DNA of 11,028 nucleotides from Nanobdellota archaeon (GTDB lineage: Archaea > Nanobdellota > Nanobdellia > Pacearchaeales > GW2011-AR1), in contig JAHIEM010000118.1 in the NCBI GenBank assembly GCA_018901625.1, forward strand, positions 1 through 11,028, read 5' to 3'. The position numbers and the translations under genes are program-made. How positions within the stretch are numbered: the first letter of the stretch is position 1; the number at the start of each line of letters is the position of its first letter. Below are positions 1 through 4,591 of the stretch, piece after piece. Below the pieces are notes generated by a model. It was not told where the DNA came from. It worked only from the letters and a program-made list of their open reading frames with translations, and did not search any database.

Positions 1-315
1 AAAAATAAGGATAAGAAAAAAATTGAGTTAGTTGATGTAAAAAAAGTCTTAAGAGAAAAAAATAGAATAAAGCAAAAATCAAAGCAGGGCATAGAAAACC
101 AGATTAATGAGTCTCAAAATAAAGAAACCAAGAAAATACCAAGACTTACTTTATTGCAAAAGAAGATTACAAAAGATTTGGATAACGGCAAAACAGCTGA
201 GGAAATAGCAAAGGACTTTGGAATATCATTAGAAAAAGTAAAAGAAGAGCTTAATAATTTGCAAGATTTGAATGTGATTACAGCACAAGAACAGAAAATT
301 TATTTGACTAAATAA
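1..315 (+). CDS. C-terminal fragment of a protein with a predicted helix-turn-helix (5' truncated by window)
   Basis: An open frame runs from the first base to a TAA at 313-315 and gives the last 104 residues of a protein whose start lies outside the window. The first ~45 residues are very Lys-rich and probably disordered. The remainder contains 'GKTAEEIAKDFGISLEKVKEEL', a pattern typical of a small helix-turn-helix: helix, Gly-Ile-Ser turn, recognition helix. By family analogy such domains bind DNA or RNA, so a regulator or nucleic-acid-associated protein is inferred, but the missing N-terminal part would decide the family. Codon use matches neighbouring genes (A/T-ending codons). The next gene lies on the opposite strand, so this is the end of its transcription unit. 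Confidence is high for coding and low for function. Confidence 0.75.
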   Translation, partial: KNKDKKKIELVDVKKVLREKNRIKQKSKQGIENQINESQNKETKKIPRLTLLQKKITKDLDNGKTAEEIAKDFGISLEKVKEELNNLQDLNVITAQEQKIYLTK

Positions 316-387
316 CCTATTTCTATATTGAATATAACATAAACGCCGATAGAAGAATTTTAGAAATGAGAATTAATTTATAAAAAA
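316..387. other. Tail-to-tail intergenic spacer
   Basis: This 72-nt spacer separates the stop codon of the HTH-bearing gene (+) from the stop of the 44-aa minus-strand gene. It is A+T-rich with no convincing hairpin. On the minus strand a run of six T (387-382) directly follows the stop codon, followed by another A/T stretch, which fits the U-tract termination used by archaeal RNA polymerase. Confidence 0.4.
382..387 (-). terminator. T6 tract after the 44-aa gene
   Basis: Read on the minus strand, TTTTTT follows immediately after the stop codon of the 44-aa gene. Archaeal termination commonly needs only a T-rich non-template stretch, so this is a plausible end for the transcript carrying the structured RNA and the microprotein. 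It is a weak signal in an A+T-rich background. Confidence 0.35.
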
Positions 388-522
388 TTATCTTCTTTTC
401 TTTTTCTTCTTGCCTTTTCCTGACTTTGCAAGCTTAATCAATTTCTTAACTTTAGAGCTCTTGTTATTCTTGCCAGCATTTCTGCACTTGTTAACATGCT
501 TTTTCCTCTTTTTCTTTGCCAT
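388..522 (-). CDS. 44-aa Lys/Arg-rich microprotein of unknown function
   Basis: ATG at 522 and TAA at 388-390 (minus strand) give 44 residues, beginning MAKKKRKKHVNKCRNAGKNN and ending in a poly-Lys/Arg tail. More than half of the residues are Lys or Arg, there is a single Cys, and acidic residues are absent, so it should be a strongly basic, probably disordered nucleic-acid-binding peptide. It does not match small ribosomal proteins I can recall (L41e, S30e). The start codon lies only five bases after the closing helix of the structured RNA at 528-760, with no Shine-Dalgarno sequence, and the only obvious promoter is the one upstream of that RNA. It is therefore either translated from an RNA with a very long structured leader or partnered with that RNA. 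Function unknown; coding status is likely but not certain. Confidence 0.6.
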   Translation of the reverse strand: MAKKKRKKHVNKCRNAGKNNKSSKVKKLIKLAKSGKGKKKKKRR

Positions 523-527
523 GATTA

Positions 528-760
528 TGAAGCTGACATCTGGACTCAGTGAAAGAGTTCCTCAAACAACTGCTGAAATCAATCTTAACCTATCAGCTCA
601 TTTTAAAGGTTATCTCTCTCGCACCATAAGGAAGCTTGAACAAGTGCAGGTTTCGTACAGCGAGTTATAGTCCAGACGCCGTATTAATAGCTGAGTACTT
701 GACAGAGGCTTGTATGGATACATCCTTTTCAGGACAACTGAAATGTCCTAGTCAGCTTCG
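528..760 (-). ncRNA. Unclassified structured RNA (~233 nt) or structured mRNA leader
   Basis: On the minus strand this segment is bounded by a 10-bp closing helix, 760-751 with 537-528 (CGAAGCTGAC/GTCAGCTTCA, nine Watson-Crick pairs plus one G-U). A second long-range helix of 8 bp, 676-669 (TCTGGACT) with 546-539 (AGTCCAGA), stacks one nucleotide from the first at the 3' side. A 6-bp hairpin (749-744 with 736-731, 7-nt loop) follows the 5' strand of the closing helix. Inside the second helix a 5-bp stem (664-660 with 622-618) encloses a CTTG/CAAG hairpin at 635-644. All six frames are broken. A consensus TATA box (780-787, minus) places transcription start at about 757-760, the 5' end of the closing helix. 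I see neither RNase P CR-I/CR-V nor the SRP helix-8 motif. It could be a stand-alone RNA, or a cis-regulatory leader of the 44-aa gene five bases downstream. Confidence 0.6.
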
Positions 761-779
761 ATCACACAGGAAAAATAGG

Positions 780-787
780 TATTTAAA
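780..787 (-). promoter_or_regulatory. TATA box for the structured RNA
   Basis: Minus-strand TTTAAATA is a full match to the archaeal TATA consensus. Its centre is about 24-27 nt from position 757-760, where the closing helix of the structured RNA begins. This fixes the strand of the RNA and suggests that its 5' end is the helix itself. Confidence 0.6.
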
Positions 788-913
788 ATGTGTTCACTAC
801 TTTAAGATTATAATATTCTACAAATATCAAGACTTCACGATTGCCGCCACCCCCTAATAGCCAGATAAATATATAAATATAGAATATATCAATATGATAT
901 AAAGATAACGAAA

Positions 914-966
914 GGGCGTCAAACAAATCCTAACCGTTCGGTTCGGGCGTAGTCCTAATTAGTTCG
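914..966 (+). repeat. Degenerate direct repeat in the intergenic region
   Basis: Two copies share the ordered words GGGCGT, TCCTAA and GTTCG: copy one 914-940, copy two 945-966, with copy two lacking about six bases between the first two words. The junction contains the small perfect palindrome AACCGTTCGGTT (932-943). The patch is G+C-rich compared with its A/T-rich flanks. It could be an operator region or part of an uncharacterised small RNA; nothing decides between these. Confidence 0.4.
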
Positions 967-978
967 TATTTCACAAAC

Positions 979-986
979 TTTATATT
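979..986 (+). promoter_or_regulatory. TATA box of the coiled-coil gene
   Basis: TTTATATT is centred about 24.5 nt upstream of the ATG at 1007, so the transcript is predicted to begin at or next to the start codon (leaderless), as for most genes in the window. Confidence 0.55.
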
Positions 987-1006
987 CTTAGAATTCAAGC
1001 ATATTC

Positions 1007-2164
1007 ATGGCAATTAAAGACTTTCTAAAGAAGATTTTCTCCAAGCAGGAAGAAGTTAAAGAAAAAGAAAAAATCAAATTTAGCCAGGTTGGCAGGTGGA
1101 TAGAAAAAAGCAGTTCAGAACTGGGGAAAAGAGAAGAGCAAGCCTCAGAGAACATAGTCTCGCGGGTTAATCAGTTCATATCTGATTTAGAAACCCAGAT
1201 GAAAATTCTGGAGATTATAGACACAAACAAGAAAAAGGTTGAAGAAAAAGTAAAAATGATAGTAAAAGAAAACCTTCTTTTGTATATAAGCTACCTAGCC
1301 AAAATGGCAGAGAGCTTGAAAGAAATTAACAAAAAGAATCCTCTTGACCATCTGGATATTATTTTCGCAGAGTTCAGCAAGAAATCAGAGCCAGCCTACC
1401 AAAAAGCAACGTTTCTGATAGGAAAGGAGTTAGGAGAAACCAGAAAGCTAATCTCTGTATTCTCAAAGGATATAAATGAAATAGTAAACTTAAACAAAGA
1501 GGTATACACAAAACTCACACTAATCAAAAAAATCAAGAAGAAAATAGAAGAAATAGACTCTCTTAAAAAATCAGAGTCTGAGATAATCCTCAATCAGGAG
1601 CAGATAGGATTAAATTTGGAAGATAAAAGAAAGGCAATTAACATAATAAAAACCAGCATCTCATCTTTAAAAAACTCGCAAGCCTATCTGTCTTCTCAAG
1701 ACAAAAAGAATGAGAACATTCAAGCAAAGCAAGAACTATTAAAAGAGTTTCAGAAGATAAAAGAAAAAATAGACTTCAAGCATCTTGCCAGCATATTTCA
1801 CGTAAATGAAAAAAAGATGAGGATAGTAAAAGAGCATAATTCAGGTTTTCTAATATCTCTGGAAAGAGATAATGGAGAAAGCATTCTCTCCCTTCTAGAA
1901 GAAACTAGGAACAAGGAGCTCAGAGAAAGCCTGGAGGGTTTGATAAAAAAGAATAAAGAACTGAATAGTTTCCAGGAAATAGATGAATCTCTCGAATTAG
2001 AGTCAGATATAAAAAGAATAGAGTTAGAGATTCAGTCTCTAGAGCAGGAAAAAACCAAGCTGGAGAAAGCAAAAGAAAAACTTCAGGAAAACACAAGAAA
2101 TCTCGTAAAAGAAATAAAAAGCGAGTTAGAAACAATCAATCTGGAAATAACAGAAGATTCTTAA
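1007..2164 (+). CDS. Coiled-coil protein of unknown function (385 aa)
   Basis: The product starts MAIKDFLKKIFSKQEE, a short amphipathic basic helix, followed by a charged segment and then long Glu/Lys/Leu-rich stretches with heptad character, clearest around residues 165-265 and 325-385. A less charged block (about 265-300, 'HLASIFHVNEKKMRIVKEHNSG') separates the two coiled-coil regions and may be a small folded domain. There are no Cys residues, no transmembrane segment and no Walker motif, so it is not an SMC/Rad50 ATPase although the coiled coils superficially resemble one. The N-terminal amphipathic helix could give peripheral membrane attachment. The gene has its own promoter and is followed by 167 nt before the helicase gene, so it is probably monocistronic. 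A structural or scaffolding role is inferred only from shape; the family is not recognised. Confidence 0.85.
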   Translation: MAIKDFLKKIFSKQEEVKEKEKIKFSQVGRWIEKSSSELGKREEQASENIVSRVNQFISDLETQMKILEIIDTNKKKVEEKVKMIVKENLLLYISYLAKMAESLKEINKKNPLDHLDIIFAEFSKKSEPAYQKATFLIGKELGETRKLISVFSKDINEIVNLNKEVYTKLTLIKKIKKKIEEIDSLKKSESEIILNQEQIGLNLEDKRKAINIIKTSISSLKNSQAYLSSQDKKNENIQAKQELLKEFQKIKEKIDFKHLASIFHVNEKKMRIVKEHNSGFLISLERDNGESILSLLEETRNKELRESLEGLIKKNKELNSFQEIDESLELESDIKRIELEIQSLEQEKTKLEKAKEKLQENTRNLVKEIKSELETINLEITEDS

Positions 2165-2179
2165 ACACAATGCATAGGC

Positions 2180-2186
2180 TTATAAA
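2180..2186 (+). promoter_or_regulatory. Candidate TATA box of the DEAD-box helicase gene
   Basis: TTATAAA within GGCTTATAAACC lies 17 nt after the coiled-coil gene stop. It predicts transcription start near 2208 and hence a leader of about 124 nt before the helicase ATG. A later A/T-rich word nearer the ATG could be an alternative promoter. Confidence 0.4.
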
Positions 2187-2242
2187 CCTCTAAAAATATC
2201 AAGTTATACCGAAAAATAATAAGAAAGTATTATACAAGGTCA

Positions 2243-2322
2243 GAGAAAAATATATCTGTATACTTTTTCTCAAAAAACAAATTACAGGTTAGTGCATATA
2301 ACAGCTAAGACGCAGATAACCT
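2243..2322 (+). promoter_or_regulatory. Two hairpins in the predicted helicase leader
   Basis: The first hairpin pairs GAGAAAAA (2243-2250) with TTTTTCTC (2264-2271) and can extend inward through TATA/TATA with a one-base bulge. The second pairs AGGTTA (2286-2291) with TAACCT (2317-2322). The second ends nine bases before the ATG at 2332, where no Shine-Dalgarno sequence is visible, so folding could affect ribosome access. Cold-induced archaeal DEAD-box helicase mRNAs are known to carry leaders of about this length; the regulatory role here is inferred. Confidence 0.4.
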
Positions 2323-2331
2323 AGATATAAA

Positions 2332-3636
2332 ATGGACAAGTTTAGAAAGTTAGGAATTTCAGAAGAAATCGTAAGAGCAATTGAAGAGCACAAGTTCACA
2401 GAACCCAGTGAGATTCAGGAAAAAGCAATCCCCTCAGTCTTGCAAGGAAAGGATATTATCGGAGGAAGCGCTACAGGCTCAGGCAAAACACTGGTTTTTG
2501 GCTCAGGAATAATCCAAAACACAACTCCTGGAAAAGGAGTTCAAGCTCTGATTCTCGAGCCAACTCGTGAACTTGCAGAACAAGTAAGCAGAGCTCTAAA
2601 GCACTTCTCTAAGTACAAGCCACTCAAAATAGTCTCAATTTACGGGGGTGTTGCAATAAATCCCCAATATGGAGACCTTGAAACAGCAGACATAGTAATA
2701 GGCACCCCTGGCAGAATTTTAGACCATCTAGCAAGAGACACATTGAAAGCAGATTATATCAAGATATTAGTTCTGGATGAAGCAGACAGAATGCTCGATA
2801 TGGGTTTTATAGATGATGTTGAGAAAATAATAAGAGGCATACCAAGAAAGCGCCAGACCTTGCTATTCTCAGCAACAATAGACGGGAATATCTCTTATCT
2901 TGCCAGAAAATACCTAATAAACCCTATAGAAATCTCTGCAGAATCATATGTAGATGCTTCAAAACTAAAACAAGTTTACTATGAAGTAGAATCCCACCTA
3001 AAGTTTTCATTACTAGTTCACTTGCTAAAACAAGAAAAAGCTGGTTTAGTAATGGTTTTTTGCAATACTCGTAAAAATGCAGATTTTGTCTCAAAAAACC
3101 TCAAGTTTGCCGGGATTGAGGCACTCTCAATCCACGGAGGATTTTCGCAGGAAAAGAGAACAAGAACAATAGAAACATTCAGCTCAAAGAGAGCAGTAAT
3201 ACTTGTCTGTACAGATATTGCAGCCAGAGGACTTGATATAAAGAGTGTATCTCATGTGTATAACTATGATATTCCTAAAGATGATAAAGACTATATTCAC
3301 AGAATAGGCAGAACAGCTCGTGCAGGAAAAGAAGGAAAAGCAGTATCTCTTCTAACTCAGCGAGATTTTGAGAATTTCAGAAGAGTTCTAAAAAACCCTG
3401 ACCTAGAGATAACTTCCGAGCCCCCTCCAAAAATAGAAAGAGTAAGAATACAATGGTTTGACGAGGCTAAAGAAAAGGGTTTTGGGAAAGGGTTCAGCAA
3501 GAGCGGATTTCACGGCCATAAGCGAGACAGTGGACGCAGCAGAGACCACAGAGGAGATAACAGGGAGGAGAGAGAGTTTAGTGGAAGTGAGCACAGAAGC
3601 AGGGTTCCGAGACATACTGGTTTTAGAAGGCACTAG
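2332..3636 (+). CDS. DEAD-box ATP-dependent RNA helicase
   Basis: This is a complete superfamily-2 RNA helicase of 434 residues, DeaD/RhlE-like. In order: Q motif with upstream aromatic ('FRKLGI', then FTEPSEIQEKAIP, about 4-34), motif I SATGSGKT (46-53), Ia PTREL (77-81), Ib TPGR (125-128), II DEAD (149-152), III SAT (180-182), IV-region 'MVFCNT' (241-246), V ARGLDI (298-303) and VI HRIGRTAR (323-330). Both RecA-like domains are intact and all ATP-binding and hydrolysis residues are present. The C-terminal ~60 residues (about 375-434) are basic and rich in Gly, Arg, His and Ser, typical of an unstructured RNA-binding tail. Expected role: unwinding or remodelling RNA duplexes in ribosome assembly, mRNA turnover or cold adaptation. 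It sits just upstream of a small zinc-ribbon gene whose N-terminus is also Gly/Arg-rich, suggesting a shared RNA context. The ATG was chosen because it preserves the Q motif. Confidence 0.96.
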   Translation: MDKFRKLGISEEIVRAIEEHKFTEPSEIQEKAIPSVLQGKDIIGGSATGSGKTLVFGSGIIQNTTPGKGVQALILEPTRELAEQVSRALKHFSKYKPLKIVSIYGGVAINPQYGDLETADIVIGTPGRILDHLARDTLKADYIKILVLDEADRMLDMGFIDDVEKIIRGIPRKRQTLLFSATIDGNISYLARKYLINPIEISAESYVDASKLKQVYYEVESHLKFSLLVHLLKQEKAGLVMVFCNTRKNADFVSKNLKFAGIEALSIHGGFSQEKRTRTIETFSSKRAVILVCTDIAARGLDIKSVSHVYNYDIPKDDKDYIHRIGRTARAGKEGKAVSLLTQRDFENFRRVLKNPDLEITSEPPPKIERVRIQWFDEAKEKGFGKGFSKSGFHGHKRDSGRSRDHRGDNREEREFSGSEHRSRVPRHTGFRRH

Positions 3637-3644
3637 TTTATAAA
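3637..3644 (+). promoter_or_regulatory. TATA box of the zinc-ribbon gene
   Basis: TTTATAAA begins at the base directly after the helicase stop codon. It predicts transcription start near 3666, giving a ~118-nt leader before the start codon at 3784. The surrounding word (AGTTTATAAACCCC) resembles the helicase promoter (GGCTTATAAACCTC). Confidence 0.55.
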
Positions 3645-3677
3645 CCCCCAAATTCAACTAATTCTAGACATATACGA

Positions 3678-3689
3678 TTTAGCGCTAAA
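3678..3689 (+). promoter_or_regulatory. 12-bp perfect palindrome TTTAGCGCTAAA
   Basis: A perfect palindrome lies about 12 nt after the predicted transcription start of the zinc-ribbon gene. Without a loop it is better suited as a dimeric protein-binding site on DNA than as an RNA hairpin. Operator function is inferred. Confidence 0.35.
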
Positions 3690-3699
3690 AACCTAATTG

Positions 3700-3719
3700 T
3701 CAAGATTGCAAAATCTTGA
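3700..3719 (+). promoter_or_regulatory. 8-bp hairpin with GCAA tetraloop in the zinc-ribbon leader
   Basis: TCAAGATT (3700-3707) and AATCTTGA (3712-3719) pair perfectly around GCAA, a GNRA-class tetraloop. GNRA loops are stable and often dock into receptors, so this is a strong RNA structural signal within the predicted leader, 64 nt before the start codon. Confidence 0.5.
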
Positions 3720-3767
3720 GCACTATCAGGAATCAACAATTTCTGAGGTCTAGATGTTGGTAATATC

Positions 3768-3773
3768 AGGAGG
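3768..3773 (+). promoter_or_regulatory. Shine-Dalgarno sequence deciding the zinc-ribbon start
   Basis: AGGAGG ends 10 nt before the ATG at 3784. It lies inside the reading frame that would result from the earlier ATG at 3754, so it favours 3784 as the real start. It is the only strong Shine-Dalgarno sequence noticed in the window, consistent with a leadered mRNA among mostly leaderless ones. Confidence 0.6.
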
Positions 3774-3783
3774 AAAATATCAA

Positions 3784-3981
3784 ATGGGAAGATTCGGAGG
3801 CGGAAATAGAAGAGACTTCGGCCAGAGAAGAAGTTTCAATGACGGGCCTAGAGAAATGCACAAAGCAGTTTGCTCAGAATGCAAGCAAGAATGTGAAGTG
3901 CCATTCAAGCCAACAGAAGGCAAGCCAGTCTATTGTAAAGATTGCTATGCCAAAAAGAAGCCAAGATTTAATTCATTTTAA
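3784..3981 (+). CDS. Small zinc-ribbon protein with Gly/Arg-rich N-terminus (65 aa)
   Basis: From the SD-supported ATG the product begins MGRFGGGNRRDFGQRR, a Gly/Arg-rich flexible segment. It is followed by a compact Cys module: C30-x2-C33-x3-C37, then 'VPFKPTEGKPVYC' and C51-x2-C54, with a basic Lys/Arg tail. C30, C33, C51 and C54 form the expected Zn(II) site; C37 is an extra Cys. Proteins with this CxxC...VPFxPxxGxPVYCxxC pattern recur as short proteins in candidate-phyla archaea and bacteria, in my recollection without an established function. RG-rich tail plus zinc ribbon plus position behind a DEAD-box helicase make RNA binding the best inference. An upstream in-frame ATG at 3754 would add ten residues (MLVISGGKYQ), but the SD lies within that extension. 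A T-rich tract after the stop probably terminates the transcript. Confidence 0.85.
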   Translation: MGRFGGGNRRDFGQRRSFNDGPREMHKAVCSECKQECEVPFKPTEGKPVYCKDCYAKKKPRFNSF

Positions 3982-3992
3982 GTCTAGCTCAA

Positions 3993-4000
3993 TATTTAAG
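3993..4000 (+). promoter_or_regulatory. TATA box of the 85-aa Cys-rich protein gene
   Basis: TATTTAAG is centred about 29 nt before the ATG at 4026, so transcription should start within a few bases of the start codon (leaderless or nearly so). Confidence 0.5.
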
Positions 4001-4019
4001 TTATTTTTATTTTTTTATT
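4001..4019 (+). terminator. T-rich tract after the zinc-ribbon gene
   Basis: A stretch of almost only T, with runs of five and seven, starts 19 nt after the zinc-ribbon stop codon and fits archaeal U-tract termination. It lies between the TATA box and the start of the next gene, so initiator and terminator functions may be superimposed. Confidence 0.4.
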
Positions 4020-4025
4020 TATCAA

Positions 4026-4283
4026 ATGAGAAAAAAGAGAGTGGTGATTCCAAAGTCTGCGACAATCAACTGCCCTCACTGCAGCAAGAAGTCAAGAGTT
4101 AATCTAAGTGAAGACACGTTTCTAGGAATTTTAGAGTGCAAAAAATGCAAGCAAAAAATAGAAACTCCTCCTGCGCATTGCTGCGTAGTCTGCGCATTTT
4201 CAGCTAAAAGATGCCCTCAATCACTAGTTTTAGAAGCAAAGATGAAAGGCTTAGACATAATCCGGGAAGAGGAACAGTTCTAA
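4026..4283 (+). CDS. Small Cys-rich double zinc-ribbon-like protein (85 aa)
   Basis: After a basic N-terminus (MRKKRVVIPKS) the protein has C16-x2-C19 and C38-x2-C41, spaced like the two knuckles of a treble-clef or rubredoxin-like zinc ribbon ('CPHC ... CKKC'). A second Cys group follows: 'HCCVVCAFSAKRCP' (C52, C53, C56, C63). The tail is helical and charged. Eight cysteines in 85 residues suggest one Zn site plus a second metal or Fe-S site. No membrane segment or signal peptide is seen. Its stop codon is interlocked with that of the convergent ferredoxin-like gene (overlap of four bases, 4280-4283). A nucleic-acid-binding or metal-handling role is possible; no specific function can be assigned. 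Confidence 0.82.
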   Translation: MRKKRVVIPKSATINCPHCSKKSRVNLSEDTFLGILECKKCKQKIETPPAHCCVVCAFSAKRCPQSLVLEAKMKGLDIIREEEQF

Positions 4284-4495
4284 GCAAGAGAAATCGCGTG
4301 ATGCTTGCAAGCCTCAACACATGCTCCACAGTCTATACACCTCTCTGAATCATACTCCAGTTTCTTGTCTCTCTTTAAGGCAGAAACAGGGCAAATCTCA
4401 ACACATCCATTGCACTTGCTCCCGCACGAACATGAAGAGCACTTTCCATCTTTCCAGCAGCATTTCTTATAATTAATCTTAATTGGCATAATCAT
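4280..4495 (-). CDS. Ferredoxin-like 2x[4Fe-4S] protein with extra cysteines
   Basis: This is a 71-residue protein with two ferredoxin half-repeats. The C-terminal one is canonical, C53-x2-C56-x2-C59-x3-C63 ('CIDCGACVEAC'). The N-terminal one is altered: C24-x3-C28-x2-C31-x3-C35-Pro, with one extra residue after the first ligand. Four further cysteines (12, 13, 19, 22) precede it, twelve in total. The fold should bind two [4Fe-4S] clusters and carry electrons in the cytoplasm; the extra Cys-rich N-terminus could hold a metal or be redox-active. The minus-strand TATA box (4511-4518) lies about 26 nt from the second Met (4489) and about 20 nt from the first (4495), so the leaderless start may be Met3, giving 69 residues. 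No partner oxidoreductase is in the window. Confidence 0.88.
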   Translation of the reverse strand: MIMPIKINYKKCCWKDGKCSSCSCGSKCNGCVEICPVSALKRDKKLEYDSERCIDCGACVEACKHHAISLA

Positions 4496-4510
4496 TGTTT
4501 AAAAAGTAGC

Positions 4511-4518
4511 TTTATATA
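4511..4518 (-). promoter_or_regulatory. TATA box of the ferredoxin-like gene
   Basis: Minus-strand TATATAAA. Typical archaeal spacing predicts initiation near 4488-4490, coinciding with the internal ATG at 4489 rather than the first ATG at 4495. Confidence 0.5.
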
Positions 4519-4562
4519 TCTTTCACTGCCCTCTTCTCTGAAAATAGATTGTAACAAGTAAT

Positions 4563-4570
4563 TTTATATA
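4563..4570 (+). promoter_or_regulatory. TATA box of the permuted GTPase gene
   Basis: TTTATATA is centred 25.5 nt before the ATG at 4592, predicting a leaderless transcript. It is arranged divergently with the ferredoxin-like promoter inside a 96-nt gap. Confidence 0.6.
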
Positions 4571-4591
4571 ACCTCGTTAATTCTTATTCTC

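Larger units (their letters stand above)
763..1006. other. 244-nt intergenic region between divergent transcription units
   Basis: This region holds the minus-strand promoter of the structured RNA at its left end and the plus-strand promoter of the coiled-coil gene at its right end. Between them are a very A/T-rich patch (about 866-905, several TATA-like words on both strands) and a G+C-richer patch with a degenerate tandem repeat (914-966). No open frame of useful length and no tRNA-like fold were found. Confidence 0.5.

Noticed and set aside
528..760. RNase P RNA, suggested by GAAGCTGAC at one end and by GACAGAGGCTTG (plus strand) resembling the CR-V element
   Set aside because: CR-I (GGAAAGTCC-like) is missing from both strands in a workable position, a P4 helix would need a four-base bulge, and the plus strand has no promoter while the minus strand has a consensus one. 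Left as a family to test formally.
528..760. SRP RNA
   Set aside because: No helix-8 motif (GGAAGGGAGCAGCC-like) nor Alu-domain signature on either strand.
528..760. Group I intron, because GTTATAGTCC on the plus strand resembles a conserved S element
   Set aside because: No matching P/Q/R elements with correct spacing, no flanking exons, and wrong strand relative to the promoter.
410..857. Plus-strand open frames across the structured RNA and the 44-aa gene
   Set aside because: They have no promoter or ribosome site, low-complexity hydrophobic translation opposite the Lys-rich gene, and overlap the RNA helices; treated as shadows.
914..966. tRNA or C/D-box guide RNA
   Set aside because: No cloverleaf with acceptor and T-arm, and no RUGAUGA/CUGA box pair; only short repeats and a small palindrome.
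1007..2164. SMC/Rad50-type ATPase, because of the long coiled coils
   Set aside because: No Walker A, signature or Walker B motif, and no zinc hook CxxC.
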